Shown here in pieces: positions 10,648 to 19,249 of a DNA stretch of 64,000 nucleotides (position 1 is the first letter of the stretch; each line of letters begins with the position of its first letter). The notes beneath the pieces were generated by a model, which was not told where the DNA came from, did not search any database, and saw only the letters and a program-made list of their open reading frames with translations. The stretch is taken from assembly GCF_023571765.1 (NCBI RefSeq), contig NZ_JAMJXC010000011.1, forward strand, positions 62,001-126,000. Reading direction: 5' to 3'. Made by a program: the position numbers and the translations under genes. Source of the DNA: Xanthobacter aminoxidans (GTDB lineage: Bacteria; Pseudomonadota; Alphaproteobacteria; Rhizobiales; Xanthobacteraceae).

Positions 10648-12141
10648 CTATAGCGCGCCGCGCAGGCGGTGAATGCCGGCCTCGATCTGCTCCTCGGCGA
10701 GGGAGGCATAGCCGAGGAGGAGCCAGTCGTTGCTCACATCGGCGCTGCCGTATTCATGCCCGCCGCCGTTCTGGATGGTGTAGAGGCCGACATTGCGGCT
10801 CTTCGCCAGCGCCGCCATCTGATGCGCGCGAGGCATGCCGGGCGGCAGCTTCCAGGCGAGATGGGTGCCGGCTTCCGTGCCGCGCAGCTCCACCCGCCCG
10901 AAGGCGTCGCGCAGCGCGGAGACCAGCACGTTGCGGCGCTGCTGGTAGCGCAGCCGCACCCGCCGCAGGTGGCGCACGAAGCCGCCGGTGTGGAGGAATT
11001 CCGCAAGCGCCGCCTGCTCCAGCCAGACATGGCCGTTGTCCAGCAGCGCCTTCGCCGCCCCCGCCGCCGGGGCGAGGTGATCGGGGAAGATGGCGAAGCC
11101 CGTGCGCAGCCCCGCGCCCAGCGATTTGGAGAAGGTGCCGAGATAGATCACGTTTTCCGGGCTCATGGCCTTGAGCGCCGGCAGCAGCATGCCGCCATAG
11201 TGGAACTCGCTGTCGTAATCGTCCTCGATCAGATAGGCGCCAGTGCGATCGGCCCAGGCGAGCAACTGCTGGCGCCGCTCCAGCGAGAGCACGCCCCCCA
11301 TGGGATACTGGTGGGAGGGCATCACATAGGCGAGCTGCGCTGCGACTCCCGCCAGGCGTGACGTGTCGATGCCGTGCTCGTCCACGGGCAAAGGGTGGGG
11401 GCGCATGTTGACGCTTTCGAACAGATAGGCGGCGCCCTGGCTGCACGGATTTTCCACCACCACCGCGTCGCCCTCCCGCGCCAGAACCCGCAGCGCGAGG
11501 TTGAGCGCGAGCTGCGCGCCGGCGACAATCACCACCTGCTCGGGGCGCACATGGATGTCGCGCATCACCGCCACGTGGTCGGCGATGGCGGTGCGCAACG
11601 CCATGAGGCCGCAGGGCTCGCCATATTCGGTGAGATTGTGCCCGGCCACGGCGAGGGCGTGCAGCACGAGGCGGCGCCATGTCTTCAGCGGGAAGGCGCG
11701 CGGATCGGTGCGCTGGGGCCAGAAATCGATGGGGATGCGGCTGGTGTTGAGGATGGAATGGGGCCGGCCGGTGAAGGCAGCGGGGGCGAGCTTCTCCGGC
11801 GAGCGCCGCTCCGCCGGGGCCGGCGCCTCCGCGCGCACCGATGCGGCCGAGGCGGACGCGCTCACCGCGCTCATGGCGGCTTCCGGCACCACCGCGGCCA
11901 CATAGGTGCCGACCATGGGGCGGGTGACGAGGTAGCCCTCGTTGATGAGCCGCTCATAGGCGAACGTCACCGAGTTGCGCGAGACGCCCAGTTGCTGGGC
12001 GAGATGGCGGGAGGACGGCACCGCCGACTCTGCCTTCAAACGCCCGTCGAGGATCTGCTGACGGATCTGTTCGAAAAGCTGTTCCTGGAGACTCAAGGCG
12101 GAGGCGCGGTCGAGGGAGATCAGCACGGCGTCGCATCCCAT
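10648..12141 (-). CDS. MocR-type (GntR-aminotransferase fusion) regulator
   Basis: This 497-residue protein has an N-terminal GntR winged helix-turn-helix (about residues 10-75, with PSSRHLAQQLGVSRNSV) joined by an Ala/Pro-rich linker to a fold-type I aminotransferase-like domain. The PLP lysine lies in the context GTFSKSLGAGLR. Such proteins (PdxR, GabR, TauR relatives) sense PLP or amino-compound aldimines. The start at 12141 places the helix-turn-helix near the N-terminus. It is divergent from the CinA/COG0523 pair and upstream of the methyltransferase, either of which could be its target. Confidence 0.9.
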   Translation of the reverse strand: MGCDAVLISLDRASALSLQEQLFEQIRQQILDGRLKAESAVPSSRHLAQQLGVSRNSVTFAYERLINEGYLVTRPMVGTYVAAVVPEAAMSAVSASASAASVRAEAPAPAERRSPEKLAPAAFTGRPHSILNTSRIPIDFWPQRTDPRAFPLKTWRRLVLHALAVAGHNLTEYGEPCGLMALRTAIADHVAVMRDIHVRPEQVVIVAGAQLALNLALRVLAREGDAVVVENPCSQGAAYLFESVNMRPHPLPVDEHGIDTSRLAGVAAQLAYVMPSHQYPMGGVLSLERRQQLLAWADRTGAYLIEDDYDSEFHYGGMLLPALKAMSPENVIYLGTFSKSLGAGLRTGFAIFPDHLAPAAGAAKALLDNGHVWLEQAALAEFLHTGGFVRHLRRVRLRYQQRRNVLVSALRDAFGRVELRGTEAGTHLAWKLPPGMPRAHQMAALAKSRNVGLYTIQNGGGHEYGSADVSNDWLLLGYASLAEEQIEAGIHRLRGAL

Positions 12142-12175
12142 TGGTCCGGGCAGCGCCCCATGTTGGCACCTGTTG

Positions 12176-12220
12176 GGGCCAGTGGCGAGAGGGCCAGTCG
12201 CTGTCGGCGTTTTGGGGCCA
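12176..12220. promoter_or_regulatory. repeated GGGCCA motifs, candidate MocR operator
   Basis: Three direct copies of GGGCCA start at 12176, 12191 and 12215 in the gap between the MocR gene and the divergent CinA-like gene. MocR regulators commonly bind direct repeats overlapping their own promoter. The short motif is not rare in GC-rich DNA, so confidence is low. Confidence 0.3.
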
Positions 12221-12323
12221 CCCCGACCGCTTGCTTGACTTGACCGAGGGGGGACAACCATTTTCACCGTCGACACGCGTGCTTTGATGAATTGCGGCCG
12301 CGCCCGCATCTGAGGCGACACTT

Positions 12324-12848
12324 ATGCCCGACACCGCTTTGCTCCAGGCGGACGAAACCCTGTTTCCCGCGCCCCTCCTCACCCTTGCCGCCGACGTGCT
12401 GGCGGCCGCGCGTGGGCGGAACATCCGGCTCGCCGCCGCCGAGACGGTCACGTCCGGCCTGGTCGCCGCCTGCCTCACTTCGGTGTCCGGCGCTTCGGAG
12501 ATTTTCGAGCGAGGCTATGTGCTGTATCACTCCTCCGCCAAGGCCACCGGCCTCGACGTGCCGGCCGCCGTCTCGGCCGCCCATGGGGCGGTGAGCGCCG
12601 AGGTCACGCGCGGCCTCGCCCAGGGCCTGCTCGACCATTCCGAGGCCGGCGCCACCGTCGCCATCACCGGCTATGCCGGGCCGGGCGGGGGCAATGCGGT
12701 GAACCCCGTTGGCACCATCTTCATCGCAGTGGCCACCCGCGACGGCGGCCTCGCGGAAGAGCGCCACGTCTTCCCCGGCAGCCGGGACAATGTGCGCCTG
12801 TGCGCCGTGCAGGCCGCCCTCGCGCTGCTCAAATCCCAGCTCGGCTGA
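12324..12848 (+). CDS. CinA C-terminal domain (PncC-like) protein
   Basis: This 174-residue protein matches the CinA C-terminal/PncC family, which deamidates nicotinamide mononucleotide. The second half is well conserved (ITGYAGPGGG, NPVGTIFIA). The N-terminal active-site region is not: the usual AESCTGG is AAETVTSG here, and the Tyr-Ser-Asn-x-x-Lys region reads YHSSAK. Standalone CinA domains are usually 160-170 residues, so the length is normal. It is followed after 10 bases by a COG0523 GTPase and probably cotranscribed. Whether it is catalytically active is uncertain. Confidence 0.75.
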   Translation: MPDTALLQADETLFPAPLLTLAADVLAAARGRNIRLAAAETVTSGLVAACLTSVSGASEIFERGYVLYHSSAKATGLDVPAAVSAAHGAVSAEVTRGLAQGLLDHSEAGATVAITGYAGPGGGNAVNPVGTIFIAVATRDGGLAEERHVFPGSRDNVRLCAVQAALALLKSQLG

Positions 12849-12858
12849 CGCCCCGCGC

Positions 12859-13818
12859 ATGAGCGACATTCCGGTCGTCCTCGTCACCGGCTTTCTCGGC
12901 GCGGGCAAGACGACCCTGCTCAACGATCTGCTGAAGCGCCCAGCCTTCCGCGACACCGCCGTCATCATCAACGAGGCGGGGGACGCGGGCATCGATCATG
13001 CGCTCATCGAGACCGGCAGCGACGAGGTGATGCTGCTGGAAGGCGGCTGCATCTGCTGCCGCATGAAAGGCTCGCTGAACGCCACGCTCAATGGCCTGCT
13101 GCGCCGCCGCGCCATGGACGACTTCGCCTTCCACCGGGTTGTGGTGGAGACGAGCGGCCTCGCCGATCCCGCGCCGGTGCTCCATGCGCTGATCGCCGAT
13201 CCGCTGTTCAACCGGCATTTCTCCATCGCCGGCGTGACCACTGTCGTGGACGCCGCAAACTTCGCCACCACCCTCGCCCATCATCCCGAGGGGATGACGC
13301 AGGTGGCCCTCGCCGACCGCATCCTCATCAGCAAGGCGGACCTTGCGACCGCAGACCAGCTCGCCGCGGCCGAGCGCGAGGTGGCCATGCTCAATCCGCT
13401 GGCGGAATGCCATGTGCTGCCGGCATCGGCGCGCGACGGCACGCTGCTGTGGATCGATCCGCGCGAGACACCGCGCCCCCTCAGCCGCCGCTTCTCGGCC
13501 ACCGGCGTCGGCCATGCCGTGACCACCGCCTCCCTCGCCTTTCCCGGACGTCTCACCCAGGACCAGGTGGATGCCTGGCTCGACCGGGTGAGCGACCTGT
13601 TCGGCGCCGCCTTGCTGCGCCTCAAGGGCATCCTGCATCTGGAAGAGGTGCCCCAGCCGGTGGTCCTGCATGGGGTGCAGGGGCTGGTCTACTCCCCCGG
13701 CCTGCTCGCCAACGCGGCGGGCGGCGAGAACCGCATGGTGCTCATCGCCCGTGGCATCGAGGAGCAGGACCTCGCCGACGCGCTGACCCTGCTCGCCGGA
13801 ATGGCACGCCCGGACTGA
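12859..13818 (+). CDS. COG0523 (CobW/P47K-type) GTPase
   Basis: This 319-residue G3E-family GTPase has a P-loop GFLGAGKTT at residues 11-19, the metal motif GGCICC with Cys64/Cys66/Cys67, a switch segment ending in ETSGLADP, and ISKAD for base recognition. It lacks the long C-terminal region of the copy at 1696-2943. Relatives act as metallochaperones for zinc, cobalt or iron enzymes, including the P47K activators of nitrile hydratase. A cobalt nitrile hydratase lies 27 kb away, but it has its own accessory protein, so a link is speculative. Confidence 0.85.
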   Translation: MSDIPVVLVTGFLGAGKTTLLNDLLKRPAFRDTAVIINEAGDAGIDHALIETGSDEVMLLEGGCICCRMKGSLNATLNGLLRRRAMDDFAFHRVVVETSGLADPAPVLHALIADPLFNRHFSIAGVTTVVDAANFATTLAHHPEGMTQVALADRILISKADLATADQLAAAEREVAMLNPLAECHVLPASARDGTLLWIDPRETPRPLSRRFSATGVGHAVTTASLAFPGRLTQDQVDAWLDRVSDLFGAALLRLKGILHLEEVPQPVVLHGVQGLVYSPGLLANAAGGENRMVLIARGIEEQDLADALTLLAGMARPD

Positions 13819-13844
13819 TACCCAAGGCGCCTGGGACTGGCCCG

Positions 13845-13873
13845 ATCGGCCTCGATCAAAGACCGAGGCCGAT
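13845..13873. terminator. perfect 10-bp hairpin between convergent genes
   Basis: ATCGGCCTCG (13845-13854) pairs perfectly with CGAGGCCGAT (13864-13873) around a 9-base loop. It lies between the COG0523 gene and a convergent gene. No T-tract follows on either strand, so termination would be weak or Rho-assisted. Confidence 0.45.
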
Positions 13874-13881
13874 GGCATCGC

Positions 13882-14376
13882 TCACCCGCCGTTGGCCTGG
13901 ACGCACTGGTTCACGCGCGCCCAAGCCTGCTGGGCGCTCTTGCCAAGATTGACCGTGCCCATATCCTCGGAATCCGGCAGCGAGAACTGGTAGGCGCCGG
14001 CGGCCACGATATGGTCGATGGCGACGAATGGCATGATGAACCACATGCGGTTGCCATCTGCACCGCCCGGCACCGTCCATTCCAGCATGCCGCGCGGCTT
14101 GCCGGGGACGTTGATGATGGTGCCCTTGAAGTCGCCCTTGCGGCCCTCGGCCTTCACGCTCATGTAGACGTGGCCATCGGTGCGCCGGGCGATGAGGTCG
14201 TCACGGTTGCCGACTTTTCGGACGGCGCGGCAGTTGATGATGCCGGACTTCTCCGTGGTGGCGGTGAAGGTCCAGCCATCGAAGCCCGCTCCATAGGGCT
14301 TGACCTGTGCCAGCGCTCCCCCGGTGGTGGCGAGCGTGGCGGCGACGGCGAGCGCGGCGAGAATACCCGTCTTCAT
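13882..14376 (-). CDS. small exported protein of unknown function
   Basis: This 164-residue protein has a Sec signal peptide (about residues 1-23, cleavage after GGALA). The mature part contains two Cys (in NCRAV and NQCVQ) that could form a disulfide, and is otherwise soluble. It recalls, without clear match, the small periplasmic IalB-like proteins common in Hyphomicrobiales. The ATG at 14376 precedes the signal peptide; the frame extends upstream without coding character. It stands alone. I do not recognise a function. Confidence 0.65.
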   Translation of the reverse strand: MKTGILAALAVAATLATTGGALAQVKPYGAGFDGWTFTATTEKSGIINCRAVRKVGNRDDLIARRTDGHVYMSVKAEGRKGDFKGTIINVPGKPRGMLEWTVPGGADGNRMWFIMPFVAIDHIVAAGAYQFSLPDSEDMGTVNLGKSAQQAWARVNQCVQANGG

Positions 14377-14648
14377 GGGCGGCCCTCTTGGGTCGAAGAT
14401 GAGGGGTGCATGTGGGCGTCGCGCCCTGCCGGCTTGCCCCCCGGTCAAGCTACAGCAGGGCCATGTGTATGAAACATCGAGTGAATGCAAGCTGAACCAA
14501 GCGTGGCCGAAGGCGGGCGCGACGCCGGCGGAACGCGGGCGACCGCGCGGAACGCCGCCACTGGCCCCATGCTCCAGACTGGCCCCATGAGCCCGCCACG
14601 AGCCGGCGCTACCGTGGCCCCCTCCCCGGCCCTAGCGTTCAGCGACAG

Positions 14649-15419
14649 ATGGAAACGAGCGAGACCGTGATGGCCAGCACTTTTTCGGCGAAGACCTTTT
14701 CCGGCACCGTGGGCATCGTCCCCGCCCTCGACATCGAGACGCAGGAGAAGTTCGATGCGGTGGTGAAGGCGACGAGCGGCGTCCCCGGCGTCGCCGGCTA
14801 CAAGCTCGGCCTCACCAGCGTGCTGCGCCATGGCCTGAAAGAGTCCATGCGGCGCGTGCGTGACCTCACCGATCTGCCCATTCTCTACGACCACCAGAAG
14901 GCCGGCCCGGACATGCCGGACATGGCGAAGAAGTTCACTGCCCTGTGCGCCGAGGCCGAGGTGGATGGGCTCATCCTCTTCCCCGTCGCCGGCCCGACCG
15001 CCGTGGACGGCTTCGTCGGCGAGGCGCTGAAGGCCGGCATCGCGCCGGTGGTGGGCGGCGAAATCCCGGTCGCCGATTACGGCGTCTCCGGTGGCGGCTA
15101 CCTCCTCGACAATGCGCTGGACCTCATCCTGGAGCGCTCGGTCCAGGGCGGCGCCGATCATTTCGTGCTGCCGGCGCACGATGCCGCGAAGGTCACGCGC
15201 TGGTCGCGCTGGATCGCGGCGAACGTGAAGAACCCGCTGGTGTTCCTCACCGGCTTCGGCTCGCTGGGCGGCACCATCGAAGGGGCGTTCGCCGCCGCCG
15301 AGGCCTGCCCGCGCCGCTTCGCCATCGTCGGCCGCCTCATCACCGATGCGAAGGACCCGGCCGCCGCCGCCACCGCCCTCTATGAGAAGATGCAGGCGCT
15401 GGAGGCGACGGCACCATGA
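14649..15419 (+). CDS. OMP-decarboxylase-fold (PyrF-like) protein in a catabolic operon
   Basis: This 256-residue TIM-barrel protein resembles the orotidine-5'-phosphate decarboxylase suprafamily. Visible marks are ALDIE at strand 1 (Asp28), GYKLG, the acidic/Lys segment YDHQKAGPDMP (Asp81, Lys84, Asp88) in place of the usual DxKxxD, and the phosphate-binding VGRLI with a following DP near residues 227-237. It should therefore act on a phosphorylated ribose or sugar-type substrate. It is not beside pyrimidine genes. Its stop overlaps the aldehyde dehydrogenase start (ATGA), so the two are cotranslated. An alternative ATG lies at 14670. Orotate metabolism, or a KGPDC/HPS-like reaction, cannot be excluded. 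Confidence 0.7.
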   Translation: METSETVMASTFSAKTFSGTVGIVPALDIETQEKFDAVVKATSGVPGVAGYKLGLTSVLRHGLKESMRRVRDLTDLPILYDHQKAGPDMPDMAKKFTALCAEAEVDGLILFPVAGPTAVDGFVGEALKAGIAPVVGGEIPVADYGVSGGGYLLDNALDLILERSVQGGADHFVLPAHDAAKVTRWSRWIAANVKNPLVFLTGFGSLGGTIEGAFAAAEACPRRFAIVGRLITDAKDPAAAATALYEKMQALEATAP

Positions 15420-16873
15420 ACGCCCTCCTGCCGGCCCTCCACCGCGAGCCCTTCGTCGGCGGGCGCTTCGTGCCTGCCATGGGCGGCGGCGTCGAGGCGC
15501 TGGTCGATCCCTGGACGGGCACGCCCCTCGCCGAGGTCGCGCTGGCCGGGCCGGTGGAGGTGGAGGCGGCGATCCGCACGGCGCGCCGTGCCTTCGATGC
15601 CTGCGACTGGCCCCATCTGCCGCCGGTGGACCGCGGCGCGGTGCTCCACCGCATCGCCGCCGGGATCAAGGCCCGGCAGGACCAGTTCGCACAGATTGAG
15701 GCGGTGAACGCCGGCAAGCCCATCTCCGGCGCCCTGCGCGAGGTGGAAGGGGCGATCCGCGTCTTCACTTATTATGCCGGCGCCATGGACAAGGTGTTCG
15801 GCGACACCATCCCCCTCGGCAAGGATCTGCTCGATTTCACCCTGCGCGAACCGCTCGGGGTGGTGGCGCAGATCGTGCCGTGGAACTTCCCGCTGCTCGG
15901 CGCCTCCTGGAAGCTCGCCCCCGCGCTCGCTGCCGGCTGCGCCGCAATTCTCAAGCCCGCGCCGCTCACGCCGCTCAGCGCCCTGCTGCTCGCCGAGGTG
16001 TGCCGCGAGGCGGGCGTGCCTGACGGCTTCCTCTCCGTGCTGCCCGGCGGCGCGGATGTGGGGCGGCGGCTGGCGGAAGACCCGCGCATCGACGGCATCT
16101 CCTTCACCGGCTCCACCATTGTTGGGGCGGAAGTGATGCGGCTGGCCTCGGCCTCCATCAAGCGCGTGGCGCTGGAGCTGGGCGGCAAGAATGCCGCTTT
16201 GGTCTTCGCCGACGCCGACATGGAGAAAGCGGCGGCGAGCGCGGTGGGCTCCGGTTTCGGCAATGCCGGCCAGTCCTGCTCCGCCCGCTCACGCCTTCTG
16301 GTGGAGCGCAGCGCGTTGGAGCCCTTCGCCCGTGCCTTCGCTGCCGCGGCGGCCCGGCTGAAAACCGGCATGGCGCTGGACCCGGCGACCAGTCTCGGCC
16401 CGCTCATCTCCGCGTCGCACCGGGATGCGGTAGACCGCACCGTGGCGCAGGCGCGCGAGGCGGGCGCGACGCTGGTGACCGGCGGCGCGATGCCCGAGGG
16501 CGACGGCTTCTTCTATCCCGCCACCATCCTCTCCGGCGTCGGGCCGGACAATCCGGCCTTCAGCCGAGAGATCTTCGGCCCGGTCTGCTCCCTCACGCCG
16601 TTCGACAGCGAGGCCGAGGCCATCGCACTGGCCAATGACAGCGAGTATGGTCTCAATGGCTCGGTCTGGTGCCGCGACATCGGCCGCGCGCTCCGGGTGG
16701 CGCGGGCCATGCGCACCGGCATGGTGGCGGTAAACGGCCTGCCCAGCGCCTCGAAGACCAGCGTGTTCGCGCCGTTCGGCGGCTACAAGCGCTCCGGCAT
16801 CGGCCGCGAGCTTGGCCTGCAGGCGCTGGATTTCTACTGCGAGATCAAGAACGTGACGGTGGACCTCACGTAA
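15416..16873 (+). CDS. NAD(P)-dependent aldehyde dehydrogenase
   Basis: This 485-residue aldehyde dehydrogenase carries IVPWNFPLL, the catalytic Glu in ELGGKNA, the catalytic Cys in GQSCSARSR (near residue 285), and the C-terminal FGGYKRSGIGRE motif. It looks like the betaine-aldehyde/gamma-aminobutyraldehyde group, oxidising a small aldehyde to an acid. The start overlaps the preceding gene by four bases. It belongs to a same-strand series with an amidohydrolase, a NadC-like enzyme, a HAD phosphatase and a Liv transporter; the substrate probably arises from that pathway. Specificity is not known. Confidence 0.9.
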   Translation: MNALLPALHREPFVGGRFVPAMGGGVEALVDPWTGTPLAEVALAGPVEVEAAIRTARRAFDACDWPHLPPVDRGAVLHRIAAGIKARQDQFAQIEAVNAGKPISGALREVEGAIRVFTYYAGAMDKVFGDTIPLGKDLLDFTLREPLGVVAQIVPWNFPLLGASWKLAPALAAGCAAILKPAPLTPLSALLLAEVCREAGVPDGFLSVLPGGADVGRRLAEDPRIDGISFTGSTIVGAEVMRLASASIKRVALELGGKNAALVFADADMEKAAASAVGSGFGNAGQSCSARSRLLVERSALEPFARAFAAAAARLKTGMALDPATSLGPLISASHRDAVDRTVAQAREAGATLVTGGAMPEGDGFFYPATILSGVGPDNPAFSREIFGPVCSLTPFDSEAEAIALANDSEYGLNGSVWCRDIGRALRVARAMRTGMVAVNGLPSASKTSVFAPFGGYKRSGIGRELGLQALDFYCEIKNVTVDLT

Positions 16874-16992
16874 CGGGACAAGCAAGGAGCCACCACTGGC
16901 CGTCTGGACCCATCGTTGTGTCGGGGGCTGGCTCTCAAGGCTCAACAAATGGCGTTGCTAACTTTTTGAACAGAGCGAAAGGCAAGGCGCGT

Positions 16993-18249
16993 ATGGCCAT
17001 CGCAATCGTCGGCGGAACCATGATCGACGGCACGGGGGCGGACCCGGTGCCGAACGCGGTCGTGGTGATCGAGGAAGGGCGCATCGTCGCCGCCGGTCCC
17101 GAGAGCCGGGTGAGCGTGCCAGCGGGCGCCCAGAAGCTCGACGCGGCGGGGCGCACCGTGCTGCCCGGCTTCATCGATACCCATGTCCACGGCACCTACC
17201 GCGCCCGGGACATGCGCCAGCACCTGCTCAACACGCCCACCTACAACGTGCTGAAATCCATCGAAGTGTTCCGCGAGACCATCGCCTGCGGCATCACCAC
17301 CGCCCGCGACATGGGCGGTGCCGATGCCGGCTTCCGGCAAGCCATCGAGGAAGGCATCATCGACGGGCCGCGCCTGTTCATCTCGCTGGGCATGGTCTCG
17401 CAGACCGGCGGCCATGGCGACTACTGGCTGCCTGCCGGCATGCGCATCCAGAAGCGCGCCTGGCTGCCCCACACGGTGGCGGACGGGGTGGAGGAGATCC
17501 GCCGGCTGGTGCGCGAGCTGCTCATGCGTGGCGCCGACTTCATCAAGATCTGCGCCACCGGCGGCATCACCTCGGTGACCGACAGCTGGGACGAGCCGCA
17601 ATTCACCATCGAGGAAATCTCCACCGCCGTCTCCGAGGCCGCCGCCAAGGGCAAGCGCGTGGCCGTCCACGCCGAGGGCCTCGCCGGCATCAAGAACGCG
17701 GTGAAGGCTGGCATCCACTCGCTGGAACACGGCTGGTTCATGGACGAGGAGAGCGTGGACCGCATGATCGCGGGCGGCATCTGGTGGGTGCCGACGCTGG
17801 CGCTGGTGCCGCTCTCCATCGAGCATCGCCGCAAAAACACCGCCTGGGCCAGCCACCAATTGGGCCAGGAGGACGTGAAGGACGCGCAGATCTATTCCCT
17901 CATGCAGACGCAGATCCCCCTCTGGAAGGAGGCGGTGAAGCGCGGCGTGAAGGTGGCCATGGGCACCGACCAGTCGCACCGCCTGCTGGTGGGCGAGAAC
18001 ATGGCCGAGCTCGCCTTCATGGTGGACTGGCTCGGCATGTCGCCCATGGAGGTGATCGTCGCCTCCACCACCAAAGCGGCGGAATGCATCGAGCAGCCGA
18101 ACCTCGGCGTGCTCCGGGCCGGATGCATGGCCGACGTGCTGGTGCTGGACGGCGATCCGCTCGCCGACATCCGCATCTTGGAGCAGCGCGACCGCCTGCA
18201 CCTGGTGATGAAGGGCGGAAAGGCCTTCATCAACCGCCTGGACGGCTGA
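16993..18249 (+). CDS. metal-dependent amidohydrolase (COG1228 type)
   Basis: This 418-residue amidohydrolase has the first metal motif HVHG after GFIDT (about residues 58-66), a conserved Lys in FIKICATGG (about 180), His in AVHAEGL and SLEHGW, and a distal Asp in MGTDQSH. It ends with the small beta-domain typical of imidazolonepropionase/Xaa-Pro dipeptidase relatives. It hydrolyses an amide, lactam or cyclic imide bond. The gap to the aldehyde dehydrogenase gene is 119 bases and to the NadC-like gene 96 bases. The position suggests ring opening of a heterocycle, which is inference. Confidence 0.85.
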   Translation: MAIAIVGGTMIDGTGADPVPNAVVVIEEGRIVAAGPESRVSVPAGAQKLDAAGRTVLPGFIDTHVHGTYRARDMRQHLLNTPTYNVLKSIEVFRETIACGITTARDMGGADAGFRQAIEEGIIDGPRLFISLGMVSQTGGHGDYWLPAGMRIQKRAWLPHTVADGVEEIRRLVRELLMRGADFIKICATGGITSVTDSWDEPQFTIEEISTAVSEAAAKGKRVAVHAEGLAGIKNAVKAGIHSLEHGWFMDEESVDRMIAGGIWWVPTLALVPLSIEHRRKNTAWASHQLGQEDVKDAQIYSLMQTQIPLWKEAVKRGVKVAMGTDQSHRLLVGENMAELAFMVDWLGMSPMEVIVASTTKAAECIEQPNLGVLRAGCMADVLVLDGDPLADIRILEQRDRLHLVMKGGKAFINRLDG

Positions 18250-18257
18250 GCGCTGTC

Positions 18258-18300
18258 GATAAATGATTTTGTCAATTGATATAGTAGATAACAGCTGCTA
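18258..18300 (+). promoter_or_regulatory. AT-rich internal promoter region before the NadC-like gene
   Basis: An AT-rich island in otherwise GC-rich DNA holds TTGTCA, the dyad TCAATTGA and TATAGT in the gap between the amidohydrolase and the NadC-like gene. It suggests a second promoter within the cluster. Exact elements cannot be fixed by eye. Confidence 0.35.
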
Positions 18301-18345
18301 GGCAGTATCACAGAGCCGGGCGGGGAACGCCCCAGGAGCCGTGTA

Positions 18346-19236
18346 ATGAAGTTGAACCGCTTTATGATCCGGCCTCTCGTGGAGCTGGGCCTGCGCGAGG
18401 AGTTAAGCTCCGGCGATACAACCGGAGGCTTTCTCGTCGGCGACGATCCGGTGCAGACGGCCAATATCTACGCGAAAGCGAACGGGATCGTCTGCGGCAT
18501 GCTGTTCGCCGACGAGACCATCCGCTCCATCGAGCCCGATGCGCGCATCGAATGGCTGGTGGAGGACGGCGCCGCGGTAGAGCCCGGCACCGTGCTGATG
18601 CGGGTGCAGGCCCGCGCCTCCACCTTCTTCGTCATCGAGCGCTCGGCCCTCGACTGGCTCCAGCAGATGAGCGGCATCGCCACCAAGACGCGCCGCTACG
18701 CCGAGCTGGTGAAGCACACCGGCGTGCGCATCACCGACACCCGCAAGGGCTGGCCGGGCCTGCGCATGGTGCAGAAATACGCCGTGCGCGTGGGCGGCGC
18801 CCACAACCACATCTTCAACCTCGCCAACTGCGTGCTGGTGAAGGACAATCACATCAAGATCGCCGGCTCCATCACCGAGGCGGTGAAGATCCTGCGTGCG
18901 AGCGCGCAGCACACCTTCAAGTTCGAGGTGGAGTGCGAGAGCCTGGAGATGGTGCAGGAGGCGCTGGACGCCGGCGTCGAGATCATCATGTTCGACAACA
19001 TGGACCTCGACGAAATGCGCGAGGGTCTGAAGCTGACCAAGGGCCGCGCCATGACCGAGGCGTCCGGCGGCATCAACGAGACCACCATCGTACCCATCGC
19101 AGAGCTGGGGGTGGACGTGATCTCCATCGGCGACCTCACCCACACGGTAAAGGCCCTCGACATCAGCCTCGATGTGCGGGACATCAAGCCGAGCGCTCAG
19201 CGGACCATCGACCGCCTCAAGCAGCTCTCGAACTGA
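18346..19236 (+). CDS. NadC-like type II phosphoribosyltransferase, probably not a quinolinate enzyme
   Basis: This 296-residue protein has the full quinolinate phosphoribosyltransferase fold: an N-terminal sandwich domain, ERSALDWLQQMSGIAT (about residues 98-113), DTRK (131-134) and VLVKDNH (163-169). NadC makes nicotinate mononucleotide from quinolinate and PRPP with loss of CO2. The conserved His-Arg pair that grips quinolinate is His155-Ile156 here; the canonical RKTxPGLR is RKGWPGLR and GGG is GGA. Arg99, Arg133, Lys134 and Lys166 remain. There is no nadA or nadB nearby. With an OMPDC-like protein and a nucleotidase in the cluster, a different N-heterocyclic carboxylate is a likely substrate. 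Confidence 0.85.
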   Translation: MKLNRFMIRPLVELGLREELSSGDTTGGFLVGDDPVQTANIYAKANGIVCGMLFADETIRSIEPDARIEWLVEDGAAVEPGTVLMRVQARASTFFVIERSALDWLQQMSGIATKTRRYAELVKHTGVRITDTRKGWPGLRMVQKYAVRVGGAHNHIFNLANCVLVKDNHIKIAGSITEAVKILRASAQHTFKFEVECESLEMVQEALDAGVEIIMFDNMDLDEMREGLKLTKGRAMTEASGGINETTIVPIAELGVDVISIGDLTHTVKALDISLDVRDIKPSAQRTIDRLKQLSN

Positions 19237-19249
19237 GCACAGGCGGACG

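Noticed and set aside
18346-19236. Housekeeping nadC for NAD synthesis
   Set aside because: No nadA or nadB beside it, altered quinolinate-binding residues, and catabolic neighbours; not fully excluded without the rest of the genome.
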